From CAVPEW01 sp050247895 (GTDB lineage: Bacteria > Actinomycetota > Acidimicrobiia > Acidimicrobiales > VFJN01): a stretch of 26,534 nucleotides of DNA. Positions 1 through 7,635 of the stretch are shown here, piece after piece (within the stretch, counting starts at the first letter, position 1; each line of letters begins with the position of its first letter). The translations under genes were made by a program, and so were the position numbers. Location: assembly GCA_050247895.1 (NCBI GenBank), contig JBFWTJ010000006.1, positions 1 to 26,534 of the forward strand, in the 5' to 3' direction. Below the pieces are notes generated by a model that saw only the letters and a list, made by a program, of their open reading frames with translations, was not told where the DNA came from and did no database searches.

Positions 1-2
1 TC

Positions 3-1433
3 GGGGACGTCCTGCGGTCCACCATCACGGTGGTCGGATCGCACGGCCCGGTCGCGACGCTGTCCCAGCAGCTCGTCGAGGGCGACGAGCCGGGCCCGGT
101 GCAGGTCGAGGCGGTGCACCCGGCCGACCCGCAGAACACCGTCACCCACACGACCGACGGGATCGGTGGCCTCACCCGCCGGCACCACAGCCCGTGGGGC
201 GCGGCGGTCGACCCGACCGACTGGCGGACGGTCCTGGCCGACACCGACGAGCCGTCGGGCACGACCCCCGGTTGGACGGGCCACGCCTACCGGACGGCGC
301 AAGGGCTCGTCGCCATGGGCCCCCGGCTCTACGACCCCGCGGTGGGCCGGTTCCTCCAGCCCGACGTGGAGACGCCCGATCCCGAGGACCCCTTCGACTT
401 CAACCGCTACCCGTACGTCCGCAACAACCCGACCCGGTACACGGACCCGACCGGTCACTACCCCGAGGACCCGGGCGACATCGGGAACCCGAGCTGGGGG
501 CTGAACCGGCCGGGCGAGACGGCCGACGGCAGCCGCTACGACCTGGCGGCCTTCATGGACCACTGGCTCGGCGAGGGCGCCACCGAAGCCGCGTTGGAGA
601 AGGTCGGCGCGACCTACGAGACGCTCAGGTCCGAGTACAACGCCCGGCTGGCGTGGGCCAAGCAGACCAAGATCGGCGGCGACCTCACGCTCTACGAGCA
701 TGCCGTCAACCAGGCCTACGGCAACGCCGCGCCAGCTGTCCGGCTCCGGGTCGTCGAGCACTCGCCCGAGACCCGCGAGGTGGTCGGCCAGCTCGACGCC
801 GTGCCCGCTCCGCACGGCGGCACCCTGGCCGACGTCGTGATCCGCTCGGCGGAGCGCAAGCTCAAGTGGCGCTCGGCGGACGTGCAGATGGCGGCACCGG
901 GAGCGTCGGTGGCCCTCGGTGTCGGTCGGGTGCTGACCCCGATCATGCAGAAGGCGGCCGAGACCCTGGGCAAGGCAGGTCTGCTCACGTCGGCCTCGAC
1001 CGCGCACCTGAAGCGACAGGCCCTCCTCCAGACGGGGCGAGGGCTCGCGGGCGTCACGCCGGTCTCGCTCGAGGGCGGCGGACCCAAGCTCGTCCTCGGC
1101 CTGGCCCAGGTGGCCGGTACGGAGTACCGCCCCCTCGTCGCCATGGAGATGGCCACGAGGGGGACGTCGTGGGACCTCCTCCCCACCCACCTGAACCCGT
1201 GGTCGCGGGGAGCCGCCACCTACGCGGCGACCAACGAGGCCAAGGTCCACTCGCTGATCAGTGGCGTCGTCTCCGAGGGCGGCTCCCTCCACTTCAACCT
1301 GGGCGGGATGCGCCTCTCGCGCCTGACCGGACCTGGTTCGCTCGACGCCTCGGTCACCGAGATCGAGCTGTGGACCGTCATGCAGCCGGAGTTCGCCTCC
1401 CGGACCACCTTCTACGGCGGCATCCACCCCTGA
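3..1433 (+). CDS. RHS repeat-associated core protein, C-terminal part with a variable tail (5' partial)
   Basis: The reading frame is open from the left edge, so this is the 3' end of a longer gene; the GTG at 30 is internal, not a start. The RHS core hallmark is clear: GHAYRTAQGL (around nt 277-306), YDPAVGRFLQPD (around nt 330-365), NRYPYVRNNP and the terminal DPTGHYP (around nt 447-467). In RHS/YD-repeat proteins this core closes the shell, and everything after it is a variable, often toxic, C-terminal domain. Here about 320 residues follow. They contain a helical, charged region and a C-terminal block with LHFNLGGM and a TTFYGG ending, which looks like a compact nuclease-type tip, but I cannot name the family. 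Known relatives act in contact-dependent competition. No immunity gene is evident directly downstream on this strand, where the next feature is a tRNA. The RHS assignment is secure; toxin activity is inference. Confidence 0.85.
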   Translation, partial: GDVLRSTITVVGSHGPVATLSQQLVEGDEPGPVQVEAVHPADPQNTVTHTTDGIGGLTRRHHSPWGAAVDPTDWRTVLADTDEPSGTTPGWTGHAYRTAQGLVAMGPRLYDPAVGRFLQPDVETPDPEDPFDFNRYPYVRNNPTRYTDPTGHYPEDPGDIGNPSWGLNRPGETADGSRYDLAAFMDHWLGEGATEAALEKVGATYETLRSEYNARLAWAKQTKIGGDLTLYEHAVNQAYGNAAPAVRLRVVEHSPETREVVGQLDAVPAPHGGTLADVVIRSAERKLKWRSADVQMAAPGASVALGVGRVLTPIMQKAAETLGKAGLLTSASTAHLKRQALLQTGRGLAGVTPVSLEGGGPKLVLGLAQVAGTEYRPLVAMEMATRGTSWDLLPTHLNPWSRGAATYAATNEAKVHSLISGVVSEGGSLHFNLGGMRLSRLTGPGSLDASVTEIELWTVMQPEFASRTTFYGGIHP

Positions 1434-1441
1434 CGGCCGGA

Positions 1442-1474
1442 GAGCCCTGGGCGGGGAGCCTCCGCCCGGGGCTC
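1442..1474. terminator. Hairpin between the RHS gene and tRNA-Thr
   Basis: A 13-pair stem (1442-1454 with 1462-1474, one T-G wobble) has a 7-nt loop. It lies just after the RHS stop and just beyond the 3' end of the oppositely directed tRNA, so it could terminate both. There is no T tract, as is common in high-GC actinobacteria. Confidence 0.6.
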
Positions 1475-1485
1475 GCGAGCCTCCG

Positions 1486-1561
1486 TGGAGCCGGGTGTCG
1501 GGCTCGAACCGACGACCCCTTCTTTACAAGAGAAGTGCTCTACCAGCTGAGCTAACCCGGC
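1486..1561 (-). tRNA. tRNA-Thr (anticodon TGT)
   Basis: The reverse strand folds as a full cloverleaf. The acceptor GCCGGGT pairs with ACCCGGC, and the D arm is GCTC-AGCTGGTA-GAGC. The anticodon stem CTTCT/AGAAG has loop CTTGTAA, giving anticodon TGT (reads ACA, threonine). The variable loop is 5 nt, and the T arm GTCGG-TTCGAGC-CCGAC is standard. The discriminator is T and the 3' CCA is encoded (1486-1488 on the plus strand read TGG). The gene is 76 nt. Its 3' end faces the RHS gene about 50 nt away. Confidence 0.97.
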
Positions 1562-1627
1562 GGTCGGACGACCGAGCGTAGCCGAGGGTCCTTGATCGGC
1601 GGCCCCCGGCGGGCCACCCTTGACCGG

Positions 1628-1888
1628 ATGGCCCTGACCGACCGACAGCGTGCGATCCTCGAATTCGAGCGCGCGTGGTGGACCGAGCCCGGTCCCAAGG
1701 ACGTCGCCATCCGCGAGCGCTTCGAGCTGTCCGGCACCCGCTACTACCAGCTCCTGGCCGAGCTGGTCGACGACCCCGAGGCCTACGCCTTCGACCCGCT
1801 CCTGGTGCGCCGGCTGCGCCGCACGCGCGACCGCCGTCGCCGGGCGAGGTTCGAGGGCCGGCCCATGAGCCAGCTGGACGGGCGGTAG
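1628..1888 (+). CDS. DUF3263 domain protein
   Basis: This small basic protein (86 aa from the ATG at 1628) begins ALTDRQRAILEFERAWW and continues through RYYQLLAELVDDPEAYAFDPLLVRRLRR, the pattern of actinobacterial DUF3263 proteins. The fold looks like a helix-turn-helix: the segment around KDVAIRERFELSGTRYYQ resembles a recognition-helix region. It ends in an arginine-rich tail. DNA binding is therefore plausible but unproven. An in-frame start 12 codons earlier exists, but homologues begin close to the chosen ATG. A CACCCT box 7 nt before this ATG could be a weak -10 for a leaderless message. In many actinobacteria this family sits next to a LytR_C-domain gene, exactly as here (50 nt downstream). 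Confidence 0.85.
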   Translation: MALTDRQRAILEFERAWWTEPGPKDVAIRERFELSGTRYYQLLAELVDDPEAYAFDPLLVRRLRRTRDRRRRARFEGRPMSQLDGR

Positions 1889-1937
1889 GGCCGGGGGCAA
1901 CGCTCCTGGCCCCGACACCCGGCCCCGAGGAGGGACC

Positions 1938-2522
1938 ATGGCACGACGGCGACCGGCCGAACCGACTGCGAACGCCACACGGGGGGCGATCCTGGTCGTC
2001 GTCGCGGTCGTCGTGGGTCTGTTCCTGCTGCGCAACGGCCTCGACACGTCCGACACCGTGCGGGCCGGCAACGACGGCGGCTCGTCCTCGTCAGGCAACG
2101 GCCAGGACGAGGGCGACGACGAGGGCGACGGCGGCAGCACCACCAGCTCCACCGTGGCCGCCCGCCCCGCGGCCCAGGTGCCCGTCGTCGTGCTCAACGG
2201 CACCAACACCGGTGGCGTGGCCGGCAAGTACAACGACGCCCTCGCCGCGCAGGGCTACCAGATGGGCAACGCGGCGAACGCCAACCCCAAGGTGGCGGCC
2301 ACCGCCGTGTTCTTCCTGCCCGGCTGGGAGCTGGAGGCCGCCGCCGTGGCCGCGGCCATCGGCGCGCCGCCCACCAGCGTGGCGGCCCTGCCCGCCGCGC
2401 CCCCGGGCGAGATCGGCACGGCCCAGGTCGTCGTGGTGATCGGTCCCGACCTGGCCGCCGTCGACCCGCCGGCGGCCACGACCACCACCGCCGCCGCGGC
2501 GACGTCGAGCACCACCGGCTGA
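1938..2522 (+). CDS. LytR C-terminal-domain protein, membrane anchored
   Basis: The protein has 194 aa. The cytoplasmic basic N-terminus (MARRRPAEPT) is followed by one membrane helix (about residues 16-32, ILVVVAVVVGLFLL). A low-complexity Gly/Ser/Asp/Thr linker follows (about 40-75), then a globular domain starting VPVVVLNGTNTGGVAGKYNDAL. That domain matches the LytR_C family (PF13399), with its opening V-LNGT and GY-V features. The tail is Ala/Thr-rich (about 170-194). The topology puts the domain outside the membrane, where LytR_C domains accompany envelope polymer attachment; a specific role is unknown. The start is fixed by the ribosome site GAGGAGG 4 nt before the ATG. It follows the DUF3263 gene in the same direction and is followed after 22 nt by otsB, so the three may be co-transcribed. 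Confidence 0.8.
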   Translation: MARRRPAEPTANATRGAILVVVAVVVGLFLLRNGLDTSDTVRAGNDGGSSSSGNGQDEGDDEGDGGSTTSSTVAARPAAQVPVVVLNGTNTGGVAGKYNDALAAQGYQMGNAANANPKVAATAVFFLPGWELEAAAVAAAIGAPPTSVAALPAAPPGEIGTAQVVVVIGPDLAAVDPPAATTTTAAAATSSTTG

Positions 2523-2544
2523 GCGCCGGCCCACGTCGCGCCCC

Positions 2545-3288
2545 GTGAGCGACGCCGTCGCGCTGCTGCGGGCCGACCCGGCCCGCACGGCCCTCCTGCT
2601 CGACTTCGACGGCACCCTCGCGCCCATCGTCGACGACCCGGCCGCGGCCCGACCCCTGCCGGGTGCCGCCGCCGTGCTGGCCGACCTGTCGGACCGCTAC
2701 GGCGTCGTCGCCGTGGTGTCCGGCCGCCCGGTCGCCTTCCTCACCGCCCACCTGCCGCCGGGCCTGGTGCTGTCGGGCCTCTACGGGATGGAGCTGCGGC
2801 GCGGCGTGGAGGTCGAGTCCCTGGGCGGTGCGGCGTGGCGGCCGGTGGTCGCCGAGGTCGCCGCCGACGCCCGGGCCTCGGGCCCTGCCGGCGCGCTGGT
2901 CGAGCCGAAGGACCTGTCGCTGACCCTGCACTACCGGACCCGCCCCGAGCTGGAGCCCGCCGTGCTGGCCTGGGCCCGGGCTGCGGCGCAGCGCTCGGGC
3001 CTCGAGCTGCGCCGGGCCCGCATGTCGGTCGAGCTGCACCCCCCGGGCGCCCTCGACAAGGGCACGGCGGTGGCCGGGCTCCTCGACGGGATGGCCGTGG
3101 CCTGCTTCGTCGGCGACGACGTGGGTGACCTGCGGGCCTTCGACGCCCTCGACCGCTTCGCCGCCACGGGGGGGCGCAGCGTGCGGGTCGTGGTCCGCAG
3201 CCCGGAGACCGCGCCGGCGTTGCGGGCCCGCGCCGACCTGTTGGTCGACGGCCCCGAGGGCGTGCTCGGGCTCCTCTCGTCGCTCTGA
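2545..3288 (+). CDS. otsB: Trehalose-6-phosphate phosphatase
   Basis: This 247-aa HAD-superfamily enzyme should remove phosphate from trehalose-6-phosphate to give trehalose in the cytoplasm. Motif I is DFDGTLAPI (nucleophile Asp20, Asp22). The VVSGRP segment is the motif II region, and Lys in LDKGTAV, followed by the FVGDDVGDLRAF motif IV (about residues 188-199), completes the site. The YGMELRRG segment is typical of OtsB cap regions. Length and order fit the family (about 240-270 aa). The start is a GTG with no obvious Shine-Dalgarno, 22 nt after the previous gene. otsA lies directly beyond on the other strand, so the two trehalose genes converge. The fold and family are secure. A related activity such as glucosyl-3-phosphoglycerate phosphatase cannot be excluded, given gpgS nearby. 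Confidence 0.88.
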   Translation: MSDAVALLRADPARTALLLDFDGTLAPIVDDPAAARPLPGAAAVLADLSDRYGVVAVVSGRPVAFLTAHLPPGLVLSGLYGMELRRGVEVESLGGAAWRPVVAEVAADARASGPAGALVEPKDLSLTLHYRTRPELEPAVLAWARAAAQRSGLELRRARMSVELHPPGALDKGTAVAGLLDGMAVACFVGDDVGDLRAFDALDRFAATGGRSVRVVVRSPETAPALRARADLLVDGPEGVLGLLSSL

Positions 3289-3309
3289 GGAGAGCAGGCC
3301 CGCCCCCGC

Positions 3310-3324
3310 GCCACCGGGGGTGGC
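3310..3324. terminator. Possible short hairpin between convergent otsB and otsA
   Basis: GCCACC-ggg-GGTGGC forms a 6-pair stem with a 3-nt loop, 21 nt after the otsB stop and about 100 nt beyond the otsA stop. It is short and has no T tract, so support is weak. The rest of the 137-nt gap is GC-rich with no gene visible. Confidence 0.3.
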
Positions 3325-3425
3325 TCGCTCACGCGTCGCCACCGGGGTCGCGGCCTGGCGCGGGCTCCCGGGCCGGGCGAGGGCCGGCGACCGACCGCCG
3401 CCACCGGGTCCGGGTGCGAGCGCCC

Positions 3426-4793
3426 TCAGCGGGCGGCGGTGAGCTGGTCGGCCAGCCAGTGCTCGGGGGTCCGCGCCACGGCCAGCTCGCGCAGCCGGTC
3501 GGCCCGTCGCCGGCGCTCGTCGGCCGGCAGGGTCAGCGCGGCGTGCAGGGCGTCGGAGGTGCCGGCCACGTCGAAGGGCGGCGCGGCGAGCGCTGCGGGG
3601 GAGAGGCGCTCCCAGGCCCCCGCCTCGGGCGACAGGCACAGGACGGCGTGGCGGTCCGACACCAGGGCACCCTCGGTGGCGACCAGGTTCAGCCCGTCGC
3701 GGATCGAGTTGACCAGCAGGACGTCGGCCCGGCGCAGCAGCGCGACCGAGCGGGGGTAGTCGTCCTCCACGTCGAGGTGGATCGGCGTCCAGCCCGGCGT
3801 GGCGAACCGGCCGTTGACCTCGCCCACGAGCGCCTCGATGTCCTTGCGGTGGTTCCGGTAGGCGGCCACGCCCTCCCGGGAGGGGTAGGCGCAGGCCATG
3901 AAGCAGACGCGGCCCCGCAGCTCGGGATGCCGGTCGAGGAGGTCGGCGTAGGCCAGGAAGCCCCGGACCAGGTTCTTGGCCGGCTCGATGCGGTCGACCC
4001 GGCCGATGAGCTGCACGTCGGCGAACTCGGCCTCGATGGCCTCCGCCGCGGCGACGCAGGCCGGCGACGCGGCCACGGCCCGGATGTCGTCGGGATCCGA
4101 GGCCAGCGGGGCCACGAAGGTCTTCGGTTCGAGGCCGGCCAGGTCGCGGGCCGAGGCGGCGAAGTCGTCGGCCCAGCGCCGGGTGTGGAACCCGCAGGCG
4201 TGGTGGGCGGCCAGCCCCTCGAGCAGCTCCCGGGCGTGGGCGGTGGGCAGCGGGCGCAGCCAGGCCGGCGGCGCGAAGGGCGTGTGGCTGAAGTGCACCG
4301 CGGTGACGTCGGGCCGTCGCGACCGGAGGCGCTCGGCCACCAGGCACAGGTGGTAGTCCTGCACGAGCACCGCCGCCCGTGGCGGCGCGGCGTCGGCGAT
4401 GGCGTCGGCGAAGGCGTGGTTGAGCGTGCGGTAGGCGTCCCACGCCGCGGCCCACGACCGGTCGAAGTTCGGCTCCCGCACCAGGTCCCACAGGCCGTGG
4501 TGGGCGAACCACAGGACCTCGTTGGCCACCACGTCGTAGGCCAGCCGGTAGGTCTCGGGGTCGAGGTCGACCAGGCCGATGCGCAGGCCCTCGGCCTCGA
4601 CCACGCCGGACCGGGCCGCCTCCCGGTCGACATCGGACATGGCGGCCGCGATCCACACGGTGTCGGTCCCGGCCACCAGGGGGCCCAGGCCCGACACCAG
4701 GCCCCCTGCGCCCCGCCGGGCGACCAGGCGCCCGTCGTCGAACCGGAACGAGAGCGGGCCCCGGTTGGAGGCGATCACCACGGGCCGGTCCAT
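3426..4793 (-). CDS. otsA: Trehalose-6-phosphate synthase (GT20)
   Basis: This 455-aa retaining glycosyltransferase joins glucose from a nucleotide sugar (UDP-, GDP- or ADP-glucose) to glucose-6-phosphate. Visible family motifs include SNRGPLSF and RGAGGLVSGL near the N-terminus (acceptor and glycine-rich loop), VQDYHLCLV, FSHTPFAPP, and ACGFHTRRWADDF. The donor-site blocks IGRVDRIEPAKNL and NSIRDGLNLVATEGAL follow (conserved Arg/Lys and the Asp-Gly-x-Asn-Leu-Val motif). This variant resembles the Streptomyces-type OtsA rather than the E. coli one. The start is fixed by a TACCTT box (plus-strand 4800-4805) with 6 nt before the ATG, the pattern of a leaderless message. It is divergent from glycerate kinase and convergent with otsB. 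A much longer open frame runs upstream on this strand, but it is only a GC artefact. Confidence 0.9.
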   Translation of the reverse strand: MDRPVVIASNRGPLSFRFDDGRLVARRGAGGLVSGLGPLVAGTDTVWIAAAMSDVDREAARSGVVEAEGLRIGLVDLDPETYRLAYDVVANEVLWFAHHGLWDLVREPNFDRSWAAAWDAYRTLNHAFADAIADAAPPRAAVLVQDYHLCLVAERLRSRRPDVTAVHFSHTPFAPPAWLRPLPTAHARELLEGLAAHHACGFHTRRWADDFAASARDLAGLEPKTFVAPLASDPDDIRAVAASPACVAAAEAIEAEFADVQLIGRVDRIEPAKNLVRGFLAYADLLDRHPELRGRVCFMACAYPSREGVAAYRNHRKDIEALVGEVNGRFATPGWTPIHLDVEDDYPRSVALLRRADVLLVNSIRDGLNLVATEGALVSDRHAVLCLSPEAGAWERLSPAALAAPPFDVAGTSDALHAALTLPADERRRRADRLRELAVARTPEHWLADQLTAAR

Positions 4794-4799
4794 GGGGGC

Positions 4800-4805
4800 A
4801 AGGTA
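4800..4805 (-). promoter_or_regulatory. -10 box of otsA (leaderless)
   Basis: Read on the minus strand, TACCTT lies 6 nt before the otsA ATG, so transcription should begin at or next to the start codon. The same TANNNT-N6-8-start layout recurs at 5906, 8549 and 11727 in this window. Confidence 0.6.
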
Positions 4806-4904
4806 GCGGCCGTCGTGGCCGGGGCTGCCCCGGCCGACCCGTCGGTGGCGTCCCAGGCTGCTTCGCGGCGGCCCGGGGTCCTCCGGGCGTGCGAAGGTAC
4901 GGCG

Positions 4905-5897
4905 ATGCGCGTGGTGGCCGCCCCCGACAAGTTCCGTGGCACGGCGGACGCGGTCGAGGTCGCGGCAGCGATCGGGCGGGCGGCCCGGGCCGAGGGCTGG
5001 GAGTGCGACGAGGTGCCGCTGGCCGACGGCGGTGAGGGCACGCTCCAGGTCCTGGGCGGCGCGAACCGTTGGAACCGGGTCACGGGACCCGACGGGCAGC
5101 CGGTCGAGGCCGGCTGGCGGATGTCGGGCCGCACGGCGGTCATCGAGATGGCGGCGGCGTCGGGGCTGGCCCTCGCCGGCGGACCCGAGCGCAACGACCC
5201 CATCGACGCCACCACGACCGGGACCGGCGAGCTGATCGTCGCCGCCGTGGACGCCGGTGCCCGTCGCGTGGTTGTGGCGGTGGGCGGGTCGGCCACCACC
5301 GACGGGGGCCTGGGCGCGCTGCGGGCCCTGTCGCCCCCGGCCCGGTTGCGGGGCGTCGAGCTGGTCGTGGCCTGCGACGTGCGCACGAGCTTCGTCGACG
5401 CGGCCGAGGTGTTCGCCCCCCAGAAGGGCGCCTCGCCGGCCCAGGTGGCCCTGCTGCGGCGCCGCCTCGAGCGGCTGGCCCAGGTCTACGCCGACGAGTA
5501 CGGGGTCGACGTGACCCGCCTGCCCGGCTCGGGCGCGGCGGGCGGGCTGGCCGGGGGGCTGGCCACCGTCGGCGCCCGGCTGGTGTCCGGCTTCTCGCTC
5601 GTGGCCGAGGAGCTCGACCTCGACGACCGGATCGAGGGCGCCGACCTGGTCCTGACCGGCGAGGGGTTCCTCGACGAGGAGAGCTTCGACGGCAAGGTCG
5701 TGGGCGGCGTCGCCGAGCTGGCCCGGAGCCTGCACGTCCCCGCCGTGGCCATCGCCGGCCAGGTCTTCGACGAGATCGGCAACCGGATCCGGGCCTGGTC
5801 GCTGGTCGACGAGTTCGGCGCCGAGCGGGCCCAGCGCGACGCCATCGGCTGCGTCGAGGCGCTCGTGCCCCACGTGCTCGCCGCGGCCTCGGCCTGA
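4905..5897 (+). CDS. Glycerate kinase (GlxK/GarK type)
   Basis: This 330-aa enzyme phosphorylates D-glycerate with ATP. It begins MRVVAAPDKFRGT, the signature N-terminus of the family, followed by PLADGGEGT, DATTTGTGELI and VVVAVGGSATTDGG. The C-terminal half contains GSGAAGGLAGGL, ADLVLTGEGFLDEESFDGKV and VAIAGQV, all standard for PF02595. Members of this type usually make 2-phosphoglycerate and run to about 375 aa. This one is somewhat short: the region between GALRAL and the VACDVRT segment appears trimmed. The start follows AAGG about 7 nt upstream. It is divergent from otsA. Its substrate could come from photorespiratory-type metabolism or from breakdown of glucosylglycerate, whose synthesis gene gpgS is nearby; the latter is inference. 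Confidence 0.9.
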   Translation: MRVVAAPDKFRGTADAVEVAAAIGRAARAEGWECDEVPLADGGEGTLQVLGGANRWNRVTGPDGQPVEAGWRMSGRTAVIEMAAASGLALAGGPERNDPIDATTTGTGELIVAAVDAGARRVVVAVGGSATTDGGLGALRALSPPARLRGVELVVACDVRTSFVDAAEVFAPQKGASPAQVALLRRRLERLAQVYADEYGVDVTRLPGSGAAGGLAGGLATVGARLVSGFSLVAEELDLDDRIEGADLVLTGEGFLDEESFDGKVVGGVAELARSLHVPAVAIAGQVFDEIGNRIRAWSLVDEFGAERAQRDAIGCVEALVPHVLAAASA

Positions 5898-5905
5898 GGC
5901 TCCCC

Positions 5906-5911
5906 TAGGGT
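5906..5911 (+). promoter_or_regulatory. -10 box of the AI-2E family gene (leaderless)
   Basis: TAGGGT lies 7 nt before the ATG at 5919, leaving no room for a ribosome site. This predicts a leaderless transcript separate from the glycerate kinase gene that ends 21 nt upstream. Confidence 0.55.
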
Positions 5912-5918
5912 CGGGACC

Positions 5919-7214
5919 ATGGTGGAGCGGATCCGGCGGGCCGGAACGGTGGCCTGGGCCCTGTGCGGCCTGGCCCTGGTGCTGGTCCTGCTCGGCATCG
6001 TGGCCTGGGTCATCCGGGTGGTGTGGCCCCCGGCGATCCTGGCCGGCGCCATCGTCTACATCCTCAACCCGGTGGTGACCTGGTTCCAGAACCGCCACAT
6101 CCCCCGGGCGGTGGGCACGGGCCTGACCTACCTCGGCGTGGCCGCCGTCGTGGGGCTCGCCGTGCTGCTCATCGCCCCGGCGGCCAGCGAGCAGTACGAC
6201 GAGCTGGCTGCCCGCTGGCCCGAGATCCGCGAGGACATGGCCGACTCCATCGACGACCTGTCCCGGCGGTCCCGCGAAGGCGACTGGCCGATCGAGATCC
6301 CGACCTACGACGAGCTCGAGGAGCAGCTCTCCAACGGCGGCGGCAACGACCCCGACATCGACCGTGACGGCGACGGCGTGGTCAGCGCCGACGAGCGCGA
6401 GCTCGACCGCCAGCAGCGCCAGGAGCGCTTCGCCGACCAGCTGGCCACCGCCCGCGAGCTGGGCCTGCGGATCTTCCACGTGGGCCTGATCTTCCTGCTG
6501 GCCCCGATCATCGCCTTCTACCTGCTGGCCGACCTGCCCCAGATCGGGCGCATCAGCCGCTCGCTGGTGCCCGAGCGGGCCCGGGCCGACGTCATCGTGG
6601 TGTCGCGCCGCCTCAACCGGGCCATCGGCGGCTACTTCCGGGGCCAGCTCGCCGTGGCGGCCATCGTCGGCACCATGGTCTCGATCGGCCTGGCCGTCAT
6701 CGGCCTGCCGTTCTGGCTGATCATCGGGATCATCGCCGGCCTGTTCAACATGATCCCGCTCATCGGTCCCTGGGTCGGCGCGGTGCCCGGCATCGTGATC
6801 GCGCTGACGACCCGCGACGTGGGCACCGCGGTCTGGGTCGCGGTGGTCATGGCCGGGGCCCAGCAGATCGACAACCACTTCATCAGCCCGCTGGTCATGC
6901 AGCGCGCCGTGAAGCTGCACCCGGCCGTGGTCATGCTGGCCCTGCTCGCCGGGGGCACGCTGGGCGGCTTCTTCGGGCTGCTGCTGGCCGTGCCCACGGT
7001 CGCGGTGCTCAAGATCCTCATCGGCCACGCCTGGCGCCACTTCGTGCTGGACGAGCCGCTGGACGAGATCGAGGCCCGCTGGAACCTCGACGACGAGGTC
7101 CCGGCCACCGCGGTGGTCATGCAGCCCGTGGGCACCCGCCTGCGCGAGGAGGCCGTGGAGGCCGAGCTGGCCATCGGGACGGGCCCTCCCGGGGAGGACG
7201 GCGAGGGGGACTGA
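5919..7214 (+). CDS. AI-2E family transporter-like membrane protein with an EF-hand-like insert
   Basis: This 431-aa integral membrane protein belongs to the AI-2E/PerM family (PF01594). It has two N-terminal helices (about residues 11-52), a third near 66-86, an extracytoplasmic domain, and a membrane-rich C-terminal half containing the diagnostic FNMIPLIGPWVGAVPG and DNHFISPLVMQ blocks. Relatives export small molecules or ions, some by sodium/proton exchange, so the substrate cannot be read from sequence. In the soluble domain, residues 148-159 read DRDGDGVVSADE, a perfect 12-position EF-hand calcium loop (Asp at 1, 3 and 5, Gly at 6, hydrophobic at 8, Glu at 12). A Gly/Asn-rich stretch precedes it and a charged Arg/Gln/Glu helix follows. 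That is not a usual part of the family. The tail is acidic. Confidence 0.88.
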   Translation: MVERIRRAGTVAWALCGLALVLVLLGIVAWVIRVVWPPAILAGAIVYILNPVVTWFQNRHIPRAVGTGLTYLGVAAVVGLAVLLIAPAASEQYDELAARWPEIREDMADSIDDLSRRSREGDWPIEIPTYDELEEQLSNGGGNDPDIDRDGDGVVSADERELDRQQRQERFADQLATARELGLRIFHVGLIFLLAPIIAFYLLADLPQIGRISRSLVPERARADVIVVSRRLNRAIGGYFRGQLAVAAIVGTMVSIGLAVIGLPFWLIIGIIAGLFNMIPLIGPWVGAVPGIVIALTTRDVGTAVWVAVVMAGAQQIDNHFISPLVMQRAVKLHPAVVMLALLAGGTLGGFFGLLLAVPTVAVLKILIGHAWRHFVLDEPLDEIEARWNLDDEVPATAVVMQPVGTRLREEAVEAELAIGTGPPGEDGEGD

Positions 7215-7245
7215 GGAGGGCCGGTGGGTCTCCGGCCCTCCTCAG
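7211..7245. terminator. Bidirectional terminator containing both stop codons
   Basis: A perfect 14-pair stem (7211-7224 with 7232-7245) has a 7-nt loop. The TGA of the AI-2E gene (7212-7214) and the TGA of the oppositely directed gene (7242-7244) occupy mirror positions in the two arms. Confidence 0.8.
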
Positions 7246-7499
7246 GCGGACGTGGGCGTCCCGGGGCGGGGGCTGGGGGTGCGGCGGGGGCCCCTGACCC
7301 GCACCAGGGCGGTGGCCAGGACCTCGAGCGCCTGTGGCTCGTCGACCACCGCGCCGGGGGCGAGGTCGCCGACGGCGAGCTCGGCCCGCTCGGTCGAGCA
7401 GCCGGTCAGCACCTGGACGAGCTCCCCGAGGCGATGGCCACGGAGGTCGATCACCCGCTCGCCGGTGCGCACCTTCTGGATCGAGACCCCCATCTTCAC
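7242..7499 (-). CDS. Small hypothetical protein
   Basis: I do not recognise this 85-aa product. It begins (V)KMGVSIQKVRTGERVIDLRGHRLGELVQVL and has a mixed alpha/beta composition with a Pro/Arg-rich tail. Three starts compete: an ATG at 7544, the GTG at 7499 and an ATG at 7493. The GTG at 7499 is preferred because GGAG lies 5 nt upstream of it on this strand. Its stop lies inside the bidirectional terminator shared with the AI-2E gene, which supports its being a real transcribed unit. It lies downstream of gpgS on the same strand with a gap of about 136 nt, so it may be a second gene of that unit. No transmembrane helix or signal peptide is visible. Confidence 0.5.
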   Translation of the reverse strand: MKMGVSIQKVRTGERVIDLRGHRLGELVQVLTGCSTERAELAVGDLAPGAVVDEPQALEVLATALVRVRGPRRTPSPRPGTPTSA

Positions 7500-7635
7500 C
7501 ACTGCTCCAGTTCTCCGCCCGATCCGTCGTGACCTTCCTGGCATCGGCCGTCCCGGGCCAGCCCTTTAGGGGATTTCTGGGCCGAACGGCCTACGGGCGG
7601 ATCCGTCGCCGGACGGGGTCGTGGCGGGTTGCGGT

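Noticed and set aside
30..32. GTG as start of the RHS gene
   Set aside because: The frame stays open to the window edge and an RHS core without upstream repeats is improbable, so the gene begins outside.
1434..1561. tRNA-Thr 3' end as attachment site of an integrated element carrying the RHS gene
   Set aside because: No integrase and no duplicated tRNA 3' segment is visible in the window; the possibility depends on sequence to the left.
2194..4656. An 820-codon minus-strand frame across otsB and otsA
   Set aside because: It is an antisense or alternate frame of two clearly assigned genes and has no recognisable motifs.
3426..7040. A 1204-codon open frame on the minus strand covering glycerate kinase and most of the AI-2E gene
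   Set aside because: Only its last 455 codons, starting at 4793, encode a recognisable protein (OtsA). The rest is Gly/Asp/His/Gln-rich antisense sequence typical of high-GC shadows.
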